From Lepidostoma basale (taxonomy: Eukaryota > Arthropoda > Insecta > Trichoptera > Lepidostomatidae), in NCBI GenBank assembly GCA_022606425.2, contig JAHDVF020001336.1, positions 1,860,001 through 1,924,000 of the forward strand: a stretch of 64,000 nucleotides of DNA, given 5' to 3'. The notes beneath the pieces were generated by a model. It ran no database searches. It was not told where the DNA came from and worked only from the letters and a program-made list of their open reading frames with translations. Position numbers and translations under genes: made by a program. Within the stretch, counting starts at the first letter, position 1. Every line of letters begins with the position of its first letter. Below are positions 34,282 through 46,000 of the stretch, in pieces.

Positions 34282-36663
34282 CTAATTATTTTCATCACTT
34301 TCGGAAGACTTGCCTTCCTCTTTGGGCCTTTCTTCCTTCTTCTGCGGAGCCCGCTCCCCCGGTTTGGCTGACTCTCTCAAGAACATTTCAAATTGGACCG
34401 GCTCTATCAGTTTCTTCTTGCCATGAGGCGGAGGACCGATCAGTGTTTCTACGTCCTGGTAGTTCAATGTTTCCTTGGCTAACAACGTTTGGGCCATTAT
34501 TTCCAACTTATCTCTATTCTCTTTTAGGAGTTTTTCCGTTCGGAAATATGCATCTGCTACCATACTCCGGGTTTCAAGGTCGATAAGATGTTTTAAAGTT
34601 TTACTATATGGAGACCTTCCCGATTCTTTTGTTTCTTCAGGAAAAGATACTAAGCCCACCTTTTCAGACATGCCGTATTGCCTCACTTGTGCGTAAGCCA
34701 TTTTAGTAACTTTTTCCAAATCATTTTGCGCCCCCGTGGTGATACTGTTAAATGTCACAGCTTCAGCAACTCTGCCGCCAAGAGCCATGCACATACGATC
34801 AAACAACTCTTCTTTAGAATACAACTTTTGGTCTGTCGGAGTGTATTGAGCGAATCCTAATGCTAGACTGGTGCGAGGAACAATTGTGACTTTCAGTAGG
34901 GCGTCCGTATGTTCTAACAACCAGCCCACGAGCGCATGACCTGATTCGTGATAAGCCACAATCTTTCTTTCAGTCAGCGACATGGAGTGGTTACGTTTCT
35001 CTGTTCCTCCCACCAATCTCTCCACGGCATACTCCAAGTCAGCGCCTGTGACATTGGATTGCTTCAATCTGGCAGCATGCAAAGCAGATTCATTGCAGAC
35101 GTTGGCAATGTCGGCCCCACTGAACCCTGGAGTCAGGTAAGATAATCTTTTAGAATAATAGGATGGCTCGTGTTCCAAAACAATTACTTTTAAATGCCTT
35201 TCGAAGATTTCTTGTCGTTCTTGCAGTGTAGGTACGTCTATTAATATATGCCGGTCAAACCTTCCAGGTCTCAAAAGTGCTTTATCCAAGACATCGGCCC
35301 TGTTGGTGGAGGCCAACATAATGACACCTTCTCTGGAAGCCATGCCGTCCATCTCTACAAGGAGCTGATTGAGAGTTTGCTCCCCCTCCCCACTGGTACC
35401 CCCACCTTGACCCCCTGGAGATAACCCGGATCTTTTTCGTCCAATAGCATCTATCTCGTCGATGTAGATGATGCAAGGAGAGCGCTTCCCCGCTTCTTTA
35501 AACAGGTCCCTAACTCTGGCGGCACCCAATCCTCCGATCATCTCAATAAACTCAGATCCGTTCATAGAAAGGAAAGGAACATTAGCCTCAGTGGCTACAG
35601 CTTTAGCTAATAATGTTTTCCCGCATCCTGGAGGTCCCAGCAAGAGTGCTCCCTTGGGGACCTTGGCCCCCAAGCTCCGGTAGTACTCGGGCCGCTTCAG
35701 ATAGTCTACAAACTCCATAACTTCAATTTTCGCTTCTTTTAAACCGGCAACATCTTCAAACTTGACCCCTTTGCCTGTACCAGAGAGTGGATCTACAAGA
35801 GTAAATTTAGCTCGTCCCATTTGAGAAAAAGAATCGAAGCTAATGGGGGTTTTAATATTTTTGCTGCGAGAAACAAAGGACATTAGTAGACCGAGGAGCA
35901 GAAGAGTGATGAGGATCCGTCCTGCCGCCTCGTTGCCTCGCTCGTAGATCACCGGGACGCCTTCCTTGATACCCAAACTGGCCTCTGCCTCCCGGAGCTT
36001 ATCCTCGAAGCGATGCATATCCACGATGTTCATGTGGTACACCCGCTGGTCCGCCTTCTTCCCTTTGAGTACAGCGCCGTCTTGCAGGATGATGGTGACC
36101 ACGTCCAGGTCGGGCCGCACAATAATCTCCTCCACCTCTCCTTTAGCCAACATCTGATACAAAAACTCATTCCAAGAAACGTATCGCATTAGTTCCGGTT
36201 GATTATTCCCAGGGAACATGAGGGAGAGAATTGCAATCATCAGATAGGCCGTCAGCATCCAAAATACTGCTTTCGTAAATAGCGAAGTCACTTTATTCAC
36301 TTCGTCGTCATCCTTTTTATCTTTATTTGGATCCTGTGATGGGTCCTTGTTCTTCTTGGGATCCTTTGGAGGACCAAAGGGGGGCGGCTCGTGGTGGTTG
36401 GTCGGCGATGTATGAAATCTGCTTGACTGCAGCGTGTTTGGGGCCGTGACATTACTAGATCTATGGAGTAGGGCGCAAACAGCTTTAAATTCATTTTGAA
36501 AATCGTTCTTAATTTTTCGGGTAACTTTTATAACAGGAGGGCCGGAAGAAATACTTAGATGGCGATTGTGACGATTTACTTTATCGATGATGCGTATATT
36601 TCTTGTAATAACTGAGTACAGCGTTCTTCTATCCATCTTCATGAGCATATTCAAATGCAACAT
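34282..36663 (-). CDS. SPG7: Paraplegin (SPG7), mitochondrial m-AAA metalloprotease, intronless 793 aa
   Basis: One uninterrupted frame of 793 codons. The first 80 or so residues are Arg-rich and poor in acidic residues, as in a mitochondrial presequence. Then come a charged linker, TM1 (about 132-150), the intermembrane FtsH-ext domain (about 155-240), TM2 (about 248-264) and the AAA domain, with Walker A GPPGCGKT at 343-350, Walker B IIYIDEID at 398-405 and the SRH near 452-472. The peptidase has the zinc motif HESGH at 572-576 and a candidate third ligand D648 in TTGAQNDLE. The pore-loop segment IGGLGAARVRDLF is paraplegin-like rather than AFG3L2-like. The C-terminus has GPPPHGKKK and then an acidic/lysine tail. 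With AFG3L2 the enzyme assembles in the inner membrane, removes damaged proteins and matures MRPL32. All catalytic residues are intact. Absence of introns is notable beside its many-exon neighbours. AATAAA (minus) lies near 34200-34206. Confidence 0.95.
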   Translation of the reverse strand: MLHLNMLMKMDRRTLYSVITRNIRIIDKVNRHNRHLSISSGPPVIKVTRKIKNDFQNEFKAVCALLHRSSNVTAPNTLQSSRFHTSPTNHHEPPPFGPPKDPKKNKDPSQDPNKDKKDDDEVNKVTSLFTKAVFWMLTAYLMIAILSLMFPGNNQPELMRYVSWNEFLYQMLAKGEVEEIIVRPDLDVVTIILQDGAVLKGKKADQRVYHMNIVDMHRFEDKLREAEASLGIKEGVPVIYERGNEAAGRILITLLLLGLLMSFVSRSKNIKTPISFDSFSQMGRAKFTLVDPLSGTGKGVKFEDVAGLKEAKIEVMEFVDYLKRPEYYRSLGAKVPKGALLLGPPGCGKTLLAKAVATEANVPFLSMNGSEFIEMIGGLGAARVRDLFKEAGKRSPCIIYIDEIDAIGRKRSGLSPGGQGGGTSGEGEQTLNQLLVEMDGMASREGVIMLASTNRADVLDKALLRPGRFDRHILIDVPTLQERQEIFERHLKVIVLEHEPSYYSKRLSYLTPGFSGADIANVCNESALHAARLKQSNVTGADLEYAVERLVGGTEKRNHSMSLTERKIVAYHESGHALVGWLLEHTDALLKVTIVPRTSLALGFAQYTPTDQKLYSKEELFDRMCMALGGRVAEAVTFNSITTGAQNDLEKVTKMAYAQVRQYGMSEKVGLVSFPEETKESGRSPYSKTLKHLIDLETRSMVADAYFRTEKLLKENRDKLEIMAQTLLAKETLNYQDVETLIGPPPHGKKKLIEPVQFEMFLRESAKPGERAPQKKEERPKEEGKSSESDENN

Positions 36664-37086
36664 TTTAAAAATTTATAGTTGTTTGGTTATGTTGTGTATT
36701 AGTATTATGCAATTAAGGTGTAATAAATACTCATTGCACGAATATTTGTAAAAAATTCTGCACTTCAATTTAATTTGAAATGAAAGGTTCCACTTAAATT
36801 GGGAGCATTTAAAAAATACTATTATTATTTTATATTGCACAAATTATAAATACAACTGTCATAATCCGACTGTCAAATATAAACATTTTCTTTGGCAAAT
36901 CCACAGAGCAAAATATTCATTATCTATGGAACCGGCGAATATTTTTTTTATATACATTTTACTACATAGAAAAACTCGCTTGTTTGTTCTATCAAAAATC
37001 CTGTGTTCCCGAATCCCGACAACCTAACCTAAAAATTCGTTTTGATATCTGCCCTCGACTTTTGTATTTTACAAATACTTAACACA
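36664..37086. promoter_or_regulatory. Candidate bidirectional promoter, paraplegin / PTCD2
   Basis: Only 423 bp separate the start codons of paraplegin (minus) and PTCD2 (plus). No other coding frame or repeat is recognised in the gap. Both products are nuclear-encoded mitochondrial proteins, which favours a shared promoter. No core element can be asserted from the sequence alone. Confidence 0.55.
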
Positions 37087-40000
37087 ATGAATAATTTTAC
37101 TAATACTTACAGGCGTTATTTATTTAAAATCAACTCAGTTAAGCAATGTGTCATACAGCAGCAAAACCGAAGTAAGGAAGAAAAATTTTAAAGAAATATT
37201 TTAATCATTTAATATTGATAAATGTTGAAAACGTTCGTTTTCAAGATTTAAATAATATTTTTTAGAGGGCTGGTGACAAATTTTGTCTTTCAAGGGCATT
37301 ATCAATTGTTATTATTTCATTATAATAAATAGAATGTTTATATCAATTTAGATAGTGTTTTGCATCATTGTTTAAGAAACTGATTTATCTTCATTGAATA
37401 TAAGATGAAAATCGAATATAAGATATATTTTCCGACATTGAACTTAAGATATTATATACTTATTATATACATATCTTCTTGACTAATTTTAATTCATATT
37501 TTCATCTTTTCAGGCGCTTCCTTGTATGCGGCTACTGCTTTGGGAATTGATAAATATGAATTGACAAGGGATAAAGTCTCAGTCCAAATGCATGGACTTA
37601 CAGACAAATTCCGAGAGAAAATGAAAAATTTTGTGGAAACGGGATCTAAAAATATGATATTTACGGAAGATCTAAAGAGCATGGTTCACCTTACAAATGA
37701 AAATGACTTGGAACTTTTAAAACAGATGATTCAAAAGTAAGTAAGGTATTAACCGATGTTTATATTTAAACGGTAGTTCGCATTGTGTAATGCATTTTTC
37801 AAATTCAATATTTATGAAAGATTGTATTTTATTTACCTCAAAATCCGCTGTTACTTGGTTTGTATATTCATATCGTCTGTATATCCATATCCCTTTGTGA
37901 ATATTTCAGCTTGTATAGGGTTTTGGCTGGTATTCACCAGCTTCTAGTCTATACGTAATTACTGAGAGGATGCATGCCTCATAGACTCTTGTTTTGAGAT
38001 GCATGGGAATGTCTTGAACCTTAATATATGATCCAATTTTCTTTCTCCATCCTTCATTCATTTATTTCTCGGCGCTACATCCCGGTGTGGGACTTGGCCT
38101 CCTCCACAACGGTCCTCCACTGACTTCTGTCTCTGGCCATCTCTCTCCATTCTCCAGCTCCTTTTATTTCCTCCCAATCTTCTTCCACGCAATCCGCCCA
38201 TCTTTTCCTCGGTCTGCCTCTTTTCGCGGGGCACCCATCTGGATATAATTTGTGGTGTTCTACCCTCTGGCATTCTTTCCACATGGCCAGCCCACCGTAG
38301 GCGTTGAGACTTACAGACTTCATCTCCATCCTCACTGAACTAAAATTAAGTCTGTTCGTTACGGTGCTGTATGATAACTATGCATTTTTTAATGAGAGAT
38401 TTAAAATAGAATATTCATAGACAAATGCTTCAATGAACTAGAATTGAGTTAAAGTGATGAATGAATGAATTTTTTGTTTTCAGATTTAATGAACAAAATA
38501 AGGAACTGAGGTTCGGCAGCTTTGTTTTTGGGCCAGTGGTAATGCGGGCTCTGCACTATCTGGACAAACCCGAGGAAGCCCTTGCGGTGAGCTTATTTCG
38601 TTATTGAGAAATTAAAAAAAATCATTTTAGCGGTAATGCCTTATACGAGGTCTGTTCAAAAAGTATCGCGAATTTTGTGTTTTTTCAAAAATTATTTATA
38701 TATTCATGAATTTCTATTTTGTCCCCTTCAAAGTGATCCCAACCAGATATTATACACTTGTGCCAACGTTTTTTTCAATCCTCGAAGCACCCCAAAACAT
38801 CATTTTTTGTGATCTTGTTCAGCTCCTCCTTCGATGCCGTCTTTATCTCCTCAATCGTAGCCTAGCGTCGTCCTTTCATGGGCCTCTTCAGTTTCGGGAA
38901 CAAGAAAAAGTCACAGGGGGTCAGATCTGGGGAATACGGTGGCTGCGGCATTATTGGTGTGTTGTTTTGGCCAAAAATTCGCGCACAAGCAGATGCGAAA
39001 TTGAGCAATTTTGGTACGAATTTCGCGGCGACCGATCTCATGCCCAAATCATTGGTAAAAATCAAATGGCACGAGCCAAGCGATATGTTTAAGTCCTCAG
39101 CAACTTCTCTAGCGGTGATTCGACGATTGGCCAATACTATGTTATTCACTTCATCAATGTTTTCGTCTGTTGTTGACGTGCTCGGGCGTCCGGCAGGCTC
39201 TTTTTCGTTCACATCTTCTCGGTCCTTTGAGAACATTTTGTACCACCGATAAACGTTGCTTTGGTCCAAGATAGCTTCACCATATGCCACAGTCAACATT
39301 CGGAATGCTTCCGGGGACTTAATTTTGTTTTTCACTCAAAATTTGATACAGATTCTTTGATCCATTTTTTTGGAGTGGGCAAAAAATTAACTGAACATTC
39401 AAACTGGCCGAACATATCGGCATAAGTGAGAGACATGAGTACCAACGTAACGCCACAAAAAAATCAAAAATCGAATATACGTAACCGGCGGAAATTCAAA
39501 ATTCGCGATACTTTTTGAACATACCTCGTACAATTAAGTTTTATGTTAATCAAAGATATATCTGTCTTTGGTCTAATGCAGAATTCACGTGACAATAAAA
39601 TGGCGATAGATTAGCTACCTATCACATGTCAACAGGGACTATGTAGAAAAATAGCTGAAAGTCTAAGCTTTCCAATGATGTATTGCTCGATGTAAATAAA
39701 AATGGTTTTCATTGTGAAAAAAAATAGGGAAACATATTTTACGGACAACCCTCGTACATATCGCACGCTTAATGGAACACTGGCTTAACTCAAAAAAGCA
39801 AGTTTTGCTCAATCTGACATGAGTCAGTGTTTTTTAACAAAAACAGTCGAAAAAGACCGATATAGTGTAATGGAGGTCAATGGGCGGAATTTTGGCTTAA
39901 TTTTAACGCGAAACGATGGATAGCGTTAACACAAGCCTCTGTCTAATGTTAACTCAATTATGACCTAAACCATAATCGGTCAGTTTACTATTAAGCGTGC

Positions 40001-43000
40001 GATATGTATGTCGAATTTAGTAAATTAAACAACACAATAGAGAGCTTATGTTTTATTATAAAATTAACATCATTAATGCAACTTACAAAAAATAATAACT
40101 AAACTTTACATTAGGAAATAATTATGTACAAACAAATGTACATACTAAAATAATCAAAAACTATGAATAAAAATCATAATATGAACCAATCAATTTATGA
40201 AGCATGAAAATTGCATCTTTTTTTTTTGTTTAACGTTGTTGAAACGCGAGACCAAAGCTTTGTCCCTCAGTCTTCTCAAAAGTAAAAGTTACTTGTAGGA
40301 TACATTAGGGAAGATCTTCCTTCTCTGGTTTCAATCCTGGGATTGGTTTGCAGCAATTTCCTCCATTATTCTCTTCCATTTTTCCCTGTCTTGTGCGGCT
40401 CTTTTGAGATCTGCATATGATGAGCAGCGTACGTCCACCAACAGGTCCTCCAGGTACTCTCGGCGTGGGCGTCCCCTAGAGTTTGTCCCCTCGATCATAC
40501 CCTCTATTATGGCATGCAAGAGACCTTCTTGACGTATTACATGGCCGATCCATCTTGCACGCCTTTCAGACAAGGTCCTGAGCAGGTGCCTTCCTCCTTC
40601 GATTCCTTGAAGAACTTCCTCATTCGTGATGTGGTCTATCCAGGAAATTCCAAAGAGTCTTCTATAGGACCACATCTCAAAAGCCTCTAGTCTCCGCTTA
40701 TCCCTTTCGGATAGGCACCATGTCTCGCAGCCGTACATCAAGACACTCCATACATAGGTCTTGATGAGGAGTATTCTCAGTTTTAGGTCTATATTATTTG
40801 ATTCTATTATTTTCGACCTTTTATTAAATGCAAGCCTAGCCTGATGTATACGGCTGTCGACCTCGCTCTTAGACCGACCGTCCCATGTTATTTTGCTCCC
40901 GAGGTAGACAAACTCCTTGGTGTTCTTTAGTGGAACTCCTGACATCACTACTCTCATCTGATGTTGCGTTCGGCCTACAGTCAGCAGCTTTGTTTTGTCC
41001 TTATTTATCTTCATGTTGTAGCTATCTTGAAGAATGTCTTGCAAAGTATCTAAGGCCTCCTGCAGTTCCTTCCTCACTTTCAGCAACCATAGCAATATCG
41101 TCAGCAAACCTTATCATGTCTATCTTTTGCCCGTGTATCCTTACACCTTCTCTGTGACTCATTCTCTCTCTCAAGTCGTCAATCGCATTCTGTATGTAAA
41201 CGTTAAAAAGAGCAGGTGACAGAGAGCATCCCTGTCTTACCCCTTGTCTTATACTGGCTTCCTTTGTACCCTCGTCACATCTGATTATGGCGGCCTCATT
41301 CTTGTATAGCGCCTGGATTATTTGTCTATCTCTATATTTAATATCAATTTTTTTCAAGATCTCGAAGAGCTTCCTCCATTCCACCCTGTCGAAAGCCTTC
41401 TCCAGGTCTATGAATGCGATGTATGTGTTTTGGTTTTTTCTTACTCTCTTTTCTAGTAGCATTCGCAGTGACAATATTGCTTCTCTGGTTCCTACACCTC
41501 TTCTGAAGCCATACTGGTCACTGGAAAGGATGTTCTCTACTTTTGGTTCTATTCTTTTTAGAATAATATTAGTTAATATTTTTGAGGCATGGGGTATTAG
41601 GCTTATAGTTCTATGTTGCTCGCATTTCGTTAGGGAAGATAGGCATGTCGGATTACAGGGGGCGCCGGATTAGACAGAGGCCGGATTACCGAGGGTCCAG
41701 TGTATTTGTTTTAAAATTAGATATTACAAAAGTAAATTTATTTGACAAATTGGTTCCCCTAATTTAACAGAACAATCTATGTAAGTATGGAAAAGTTAGA
41801 AATTAATATTAATTATAATATATATATATATATATATAATTTTTTTAGATATTTCAAGACACCGAAACAAGTGGATTTTTCGACCAGCACATGTCATATC
41901 ACATTCTGATGGATCTGTTATACAAGCACGAAAGATACGAGGACCTGTTGAAAGTGTTCGAGTACGCGGTTTCCAAGCAAGCTAACATGACCAGGTATCC
42001 TAAGCATCTTGTGGTGCTGGCACTTGCAGCGTGCTATAAACAGGTAAGTGTCCTACATTGAGACACAAAGTGCATTATTTGGGTTAATTATTGAACAATA
42101 ATATAAATGACCCACAGAAAATAACAGTAGACAAATACAAAAAGCAAATTATTACATAATTAGCTATAGCAACTATAATACTTACAAATAGTTTGCTTTG
42201 AGGTTCGCAACCCATCACACCGCGTTTCCCGCGGGGCGAAAAGAGAAGGACGGGGTGCCGCATCGGTTCATGTGTGGCAGTCCATTCTTTCTGCCTACCC
42301 CTTCGGCGAGACGGTGTGATGGTCAGTTAGTTAGTTAGTCAGAATTTTTTTTTTTACCAGAACGAACAATTTCGATGTTTATACACACTCAAAGTAACGT
42401 TTGAATTGTCACCTTTCCAATGAGCGTTTGTGGTGTCACTGCGATCTGTGTTTCCTGAGTTATTGAAACCATGAACTTTTTCCCGGACCTATTAAATACC
42501 CAACTAAAAAAATAAGCTAAGGTTCTGTTAAAATTTTCGGTATTGCGAAGTGTTCCATTGCAGAAAATGTTTGAAAAACCCTGTAATAGACGATAGCAAA
42601 AAATAAGTTGTATTTAAAATGTAGCATACAATATTTGGAAGTTCCTCTTTGACCCACCCAAAGGCGGATTTGCCCTAAGGCCCAGTAGGCCCGGGCCTAG
42701 GGTGGACAGATATTAGGGGCGGCCAAACGTGGAAAAAAATATATAATAATAAAATACGGGCGTACGCGGGAAAGGCGTCGGTCTCTCGCGCACGCTCGGG
42801 TGTTTCCGTGAATCCCATATTGACTGAGTCAGCTATGTACAGTTTAAATCCATAATCCAGAAAGAAATTTTATAATATACTAGAGATAAACACCTGCAAA
42901 GATCAAATATTGTGATAATAAAAACGAATAAGAAAAAAAAAAGTATCATTATTATTATTAGTCTCACCCTTAGTCGCTTTTCCAAGAAAAAATTAATAAG

Positions 43001-46000
43001 CAAATTAAAATTTTAATGAACTTAATTTTTATAATTATTACAATTAAGTAATAATAAAAATAACATGTTTATTTATTTAAATGTTTGAATAGACTGAAAT
43101 TTTTTTTTTATTTTCCAATCATAAAAAAATAAAATAAAAATAGCGTCTAGATTTTTTGTAAACAAAACAAACCATCACGCCGTTTCCCCGCAGGGGTAGG
43201 CAGAGAGAATAGACTGCCACACTACTCTATCCTGGCAAACCTCTCTAGCTTCCTCCACATTCATACAACGAGTCATAGGCACGTCGATTCCTCCGACTTC
43301 TAACATGACCAACCTTTAAAATTTTATTAATTTGGTCATGCCATGTTTTCCTCGGTCTGCCTCGACTTCGTACCCCATTTACATCATTCTAAACGCACTG
43401 TCATTCAAACTATTGCAAACGATCTCCCTGTCGTAAACGGACTCTACTACACGGCCTAGGGCGGCCAAGACTGCAAATCCGCCACTGGACCCATCTTAAA
43501 CCAATTTTAGCAATGGATAAGAAATCTTCAACAGACGCGAGCTTCTAATTAATATCTATTGTGGTGGTCCTTTTGCCGCCAATCGTATTAACGTTACGCA
43601 AGGTTTACTATAAACATTTTTATTTGCTACATGCCATCAGTTTTTCATTACAAATATTGTTTTAGAATTCGGCGGAGAGCTTCAAATATGCCAAGAAGCT
43701 CTGGTCCAACTTATCAGACGTTGGACACATCCCAATGAGACGGGCGGTCACATTCTTTGCCGGTAAGAATTACATATTTATATGGATGTTCCACTTACAT
43801 TGCATGTGAGCGGACTGTAAGAACTACATAAATAACTGCAAATAGAAATATTTCAACTAAACAAAAATGGCAGTACATAATGGAGTTCTACTTATGTATG
43901 GAAGTGAAGCTCGGAGCTGGCAAAAAAAGGATGAAAGTAGGATAAATGCCATAGAAATGAGAAATATAAATGCCACTTAGAAGGATGTGCGGGAAAATGA
44001 TATTTGATAGAATACGGAATGACGAAATAAGGAAGAAATGTAAGGCAGATGATTGCATCATAAGTAAAATTAAAAAAGGATCCGTCAGATAGTTTAGAAC
44101 GAATGAACGAGAGAAGAATGGTTAAAATGCTGTATAAAAGCAGTGTGAGTGAGAAGAGAAATCGTGAAAGATAATGGAAAGCGTGGTATGACCAAATTAA
44201 TCAAATACTGAAATGCAGACACATTTGAAGTCGGAAGAATAGATGAGCATGGATGTTACGATGTATGCATGTGGAGGAAGCTAGAGAGGTGTGTCAGAAC
44301 GGAACGGTGTGGCGGTCCATCCTCTCTGCCTACCCAGTGGCAGTACTCCCATAGAAGCCCAGAAGCCCGGCTTGCGTAAGAAATTTTGAATCAAAACCTC
44401 TTCTGGCTTACAGAGTTTCAGCTCTTGCAGCTATGTATTCCTCTCACATCTGATGGGAACATTGTTGGAAGGTAATTTGGTGAGTTGTTGATTTTTTGGT
44501 GGGTTTTGATTCAAAATTTCTTACGCAAGCCAGGCTTCTATGGGAGTACCGCCACTGTGCCTACCCCTCTGGGAAACGGCGTGATGGTTAGTTAGTTAGT
44601 TAATTTTCACATACAGCATTCATATTTATATGTATGTTCCACATACATTCCATGTGAACAGATTGCAAGAATTACAAGTGAATCCAATTTACAGCACTCG
44701 CGGTGAATCAAGGGGAACCGCACGTAACTCTAGAAGTTCTTTCCAGCATGAAGAAACAAACATACATCACAGTGCGAAGTTTAAAGGTTTGTATTCATTT
44801 TACATCTTGCCAAACATCGAGTGCTGTGAAATGTATTTGAATATAATATTGATATTTTGCTTTTCAGATTTCTGCCCTCTCGGATTTAAACAGGCCAGAG
44901 GACGTATTCCCAATTATTAGATCTGTTTTAGAATATGATGGTGCGGAACACATTAAAAATACATTCACAGTTGATTCAGTAAGTGAATTGTATTATTTAC
45001 AAACAGCATAAATGTTTAAGGCATCTATTGAGTACAAGTAAAATTTTATACACATACAACATAATACCAGGAACGCATTAGAGATGGTTAGACATTAGGA
45101 AGACAAGATACTTTCTAATGTCGAGAGTACTTGTCCCCTGAACATACCTTCACTAATATGAAAGACGTCGATCTCCGAGGAGACCGCGTTCAGCAGACTA
45201 ATTGCTCTTCCCAGCGGTGTCACCAGAGGCAGATTGGTTCTGGCGGCCGGTAGGTAAAACAATCTGTGCTGTCGGAGATATATATCAGGGATAATAAGAC
45301 CAACATCCTACAGCACGACCGAGTTCTCGAAATATCCTCTGATAAATCTAAATAAATGGGTTATTAGATGCCCATCTCTTTGAAGCTTACTTGATGGCCT
45401 TCGTAGCACACTGACAACAGCTATTACTGCCACACCGAAGGATTCGATTCCCGGCGATGACATTATGAAAAAAAAATCTCACTTTGGTCTGGTAAAATTC
45501 ACGTGACAATAAAAATGGCGATAGACTAACTACCTATGTCACGATGAATCATCTATGTCATGAGAATCAATAGCTAAAAAAATGTATACAGTAATTGGTT
45601 TCAAATATCCCGTTCTATACAATAATGTGGAAAGCAACGGGAAACTGTCACTTTAAAAAGACCCAAGTGGTATCCCAAGAATCAGCAAAGATGTTAATAG
45701 ACTTTGCTGCAAACCAATCTCTAGGATTGAAACTAAAAAAAAAGTTAAATGGTATATTAAATTAAAATATCATATTTTATTTTGGAGCACTTAACCCGTT
45801 TTCGCAGGGGCATTTATTTGATATAATTCCGAAAAGGCTGATGGACCTGTGCATTTTGTTTCCCGTGGCAATCTTTCGTGTTAAAACCATATCTAAATGA
45901 ATCACATTCCTGGTTACAACAACCCACCGGTAGGTGGGTCGTCTCCACATGAATATGTTCCAAATGAACATATAAATGTTTGAATAATTTTTTAAAACAT

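Noticed and set aside
34272..36157. Several plus-strand frames over paraplegin
   Set aside because: Antisense shadows of a strongly coding minus frame.
38706..39252. Plus-strand frames of 124-128 codons over the mariner
   Set aside because: They are antisense shadows of the minus-strand transposase remnant.
43666..44978. PTCD2 as a frameshifted pseudogene (exon 5 and exon 7 clash)
   Set aside because: The in-phase exon at 44695-44786 restores the frame and encodes the expected family sequence.
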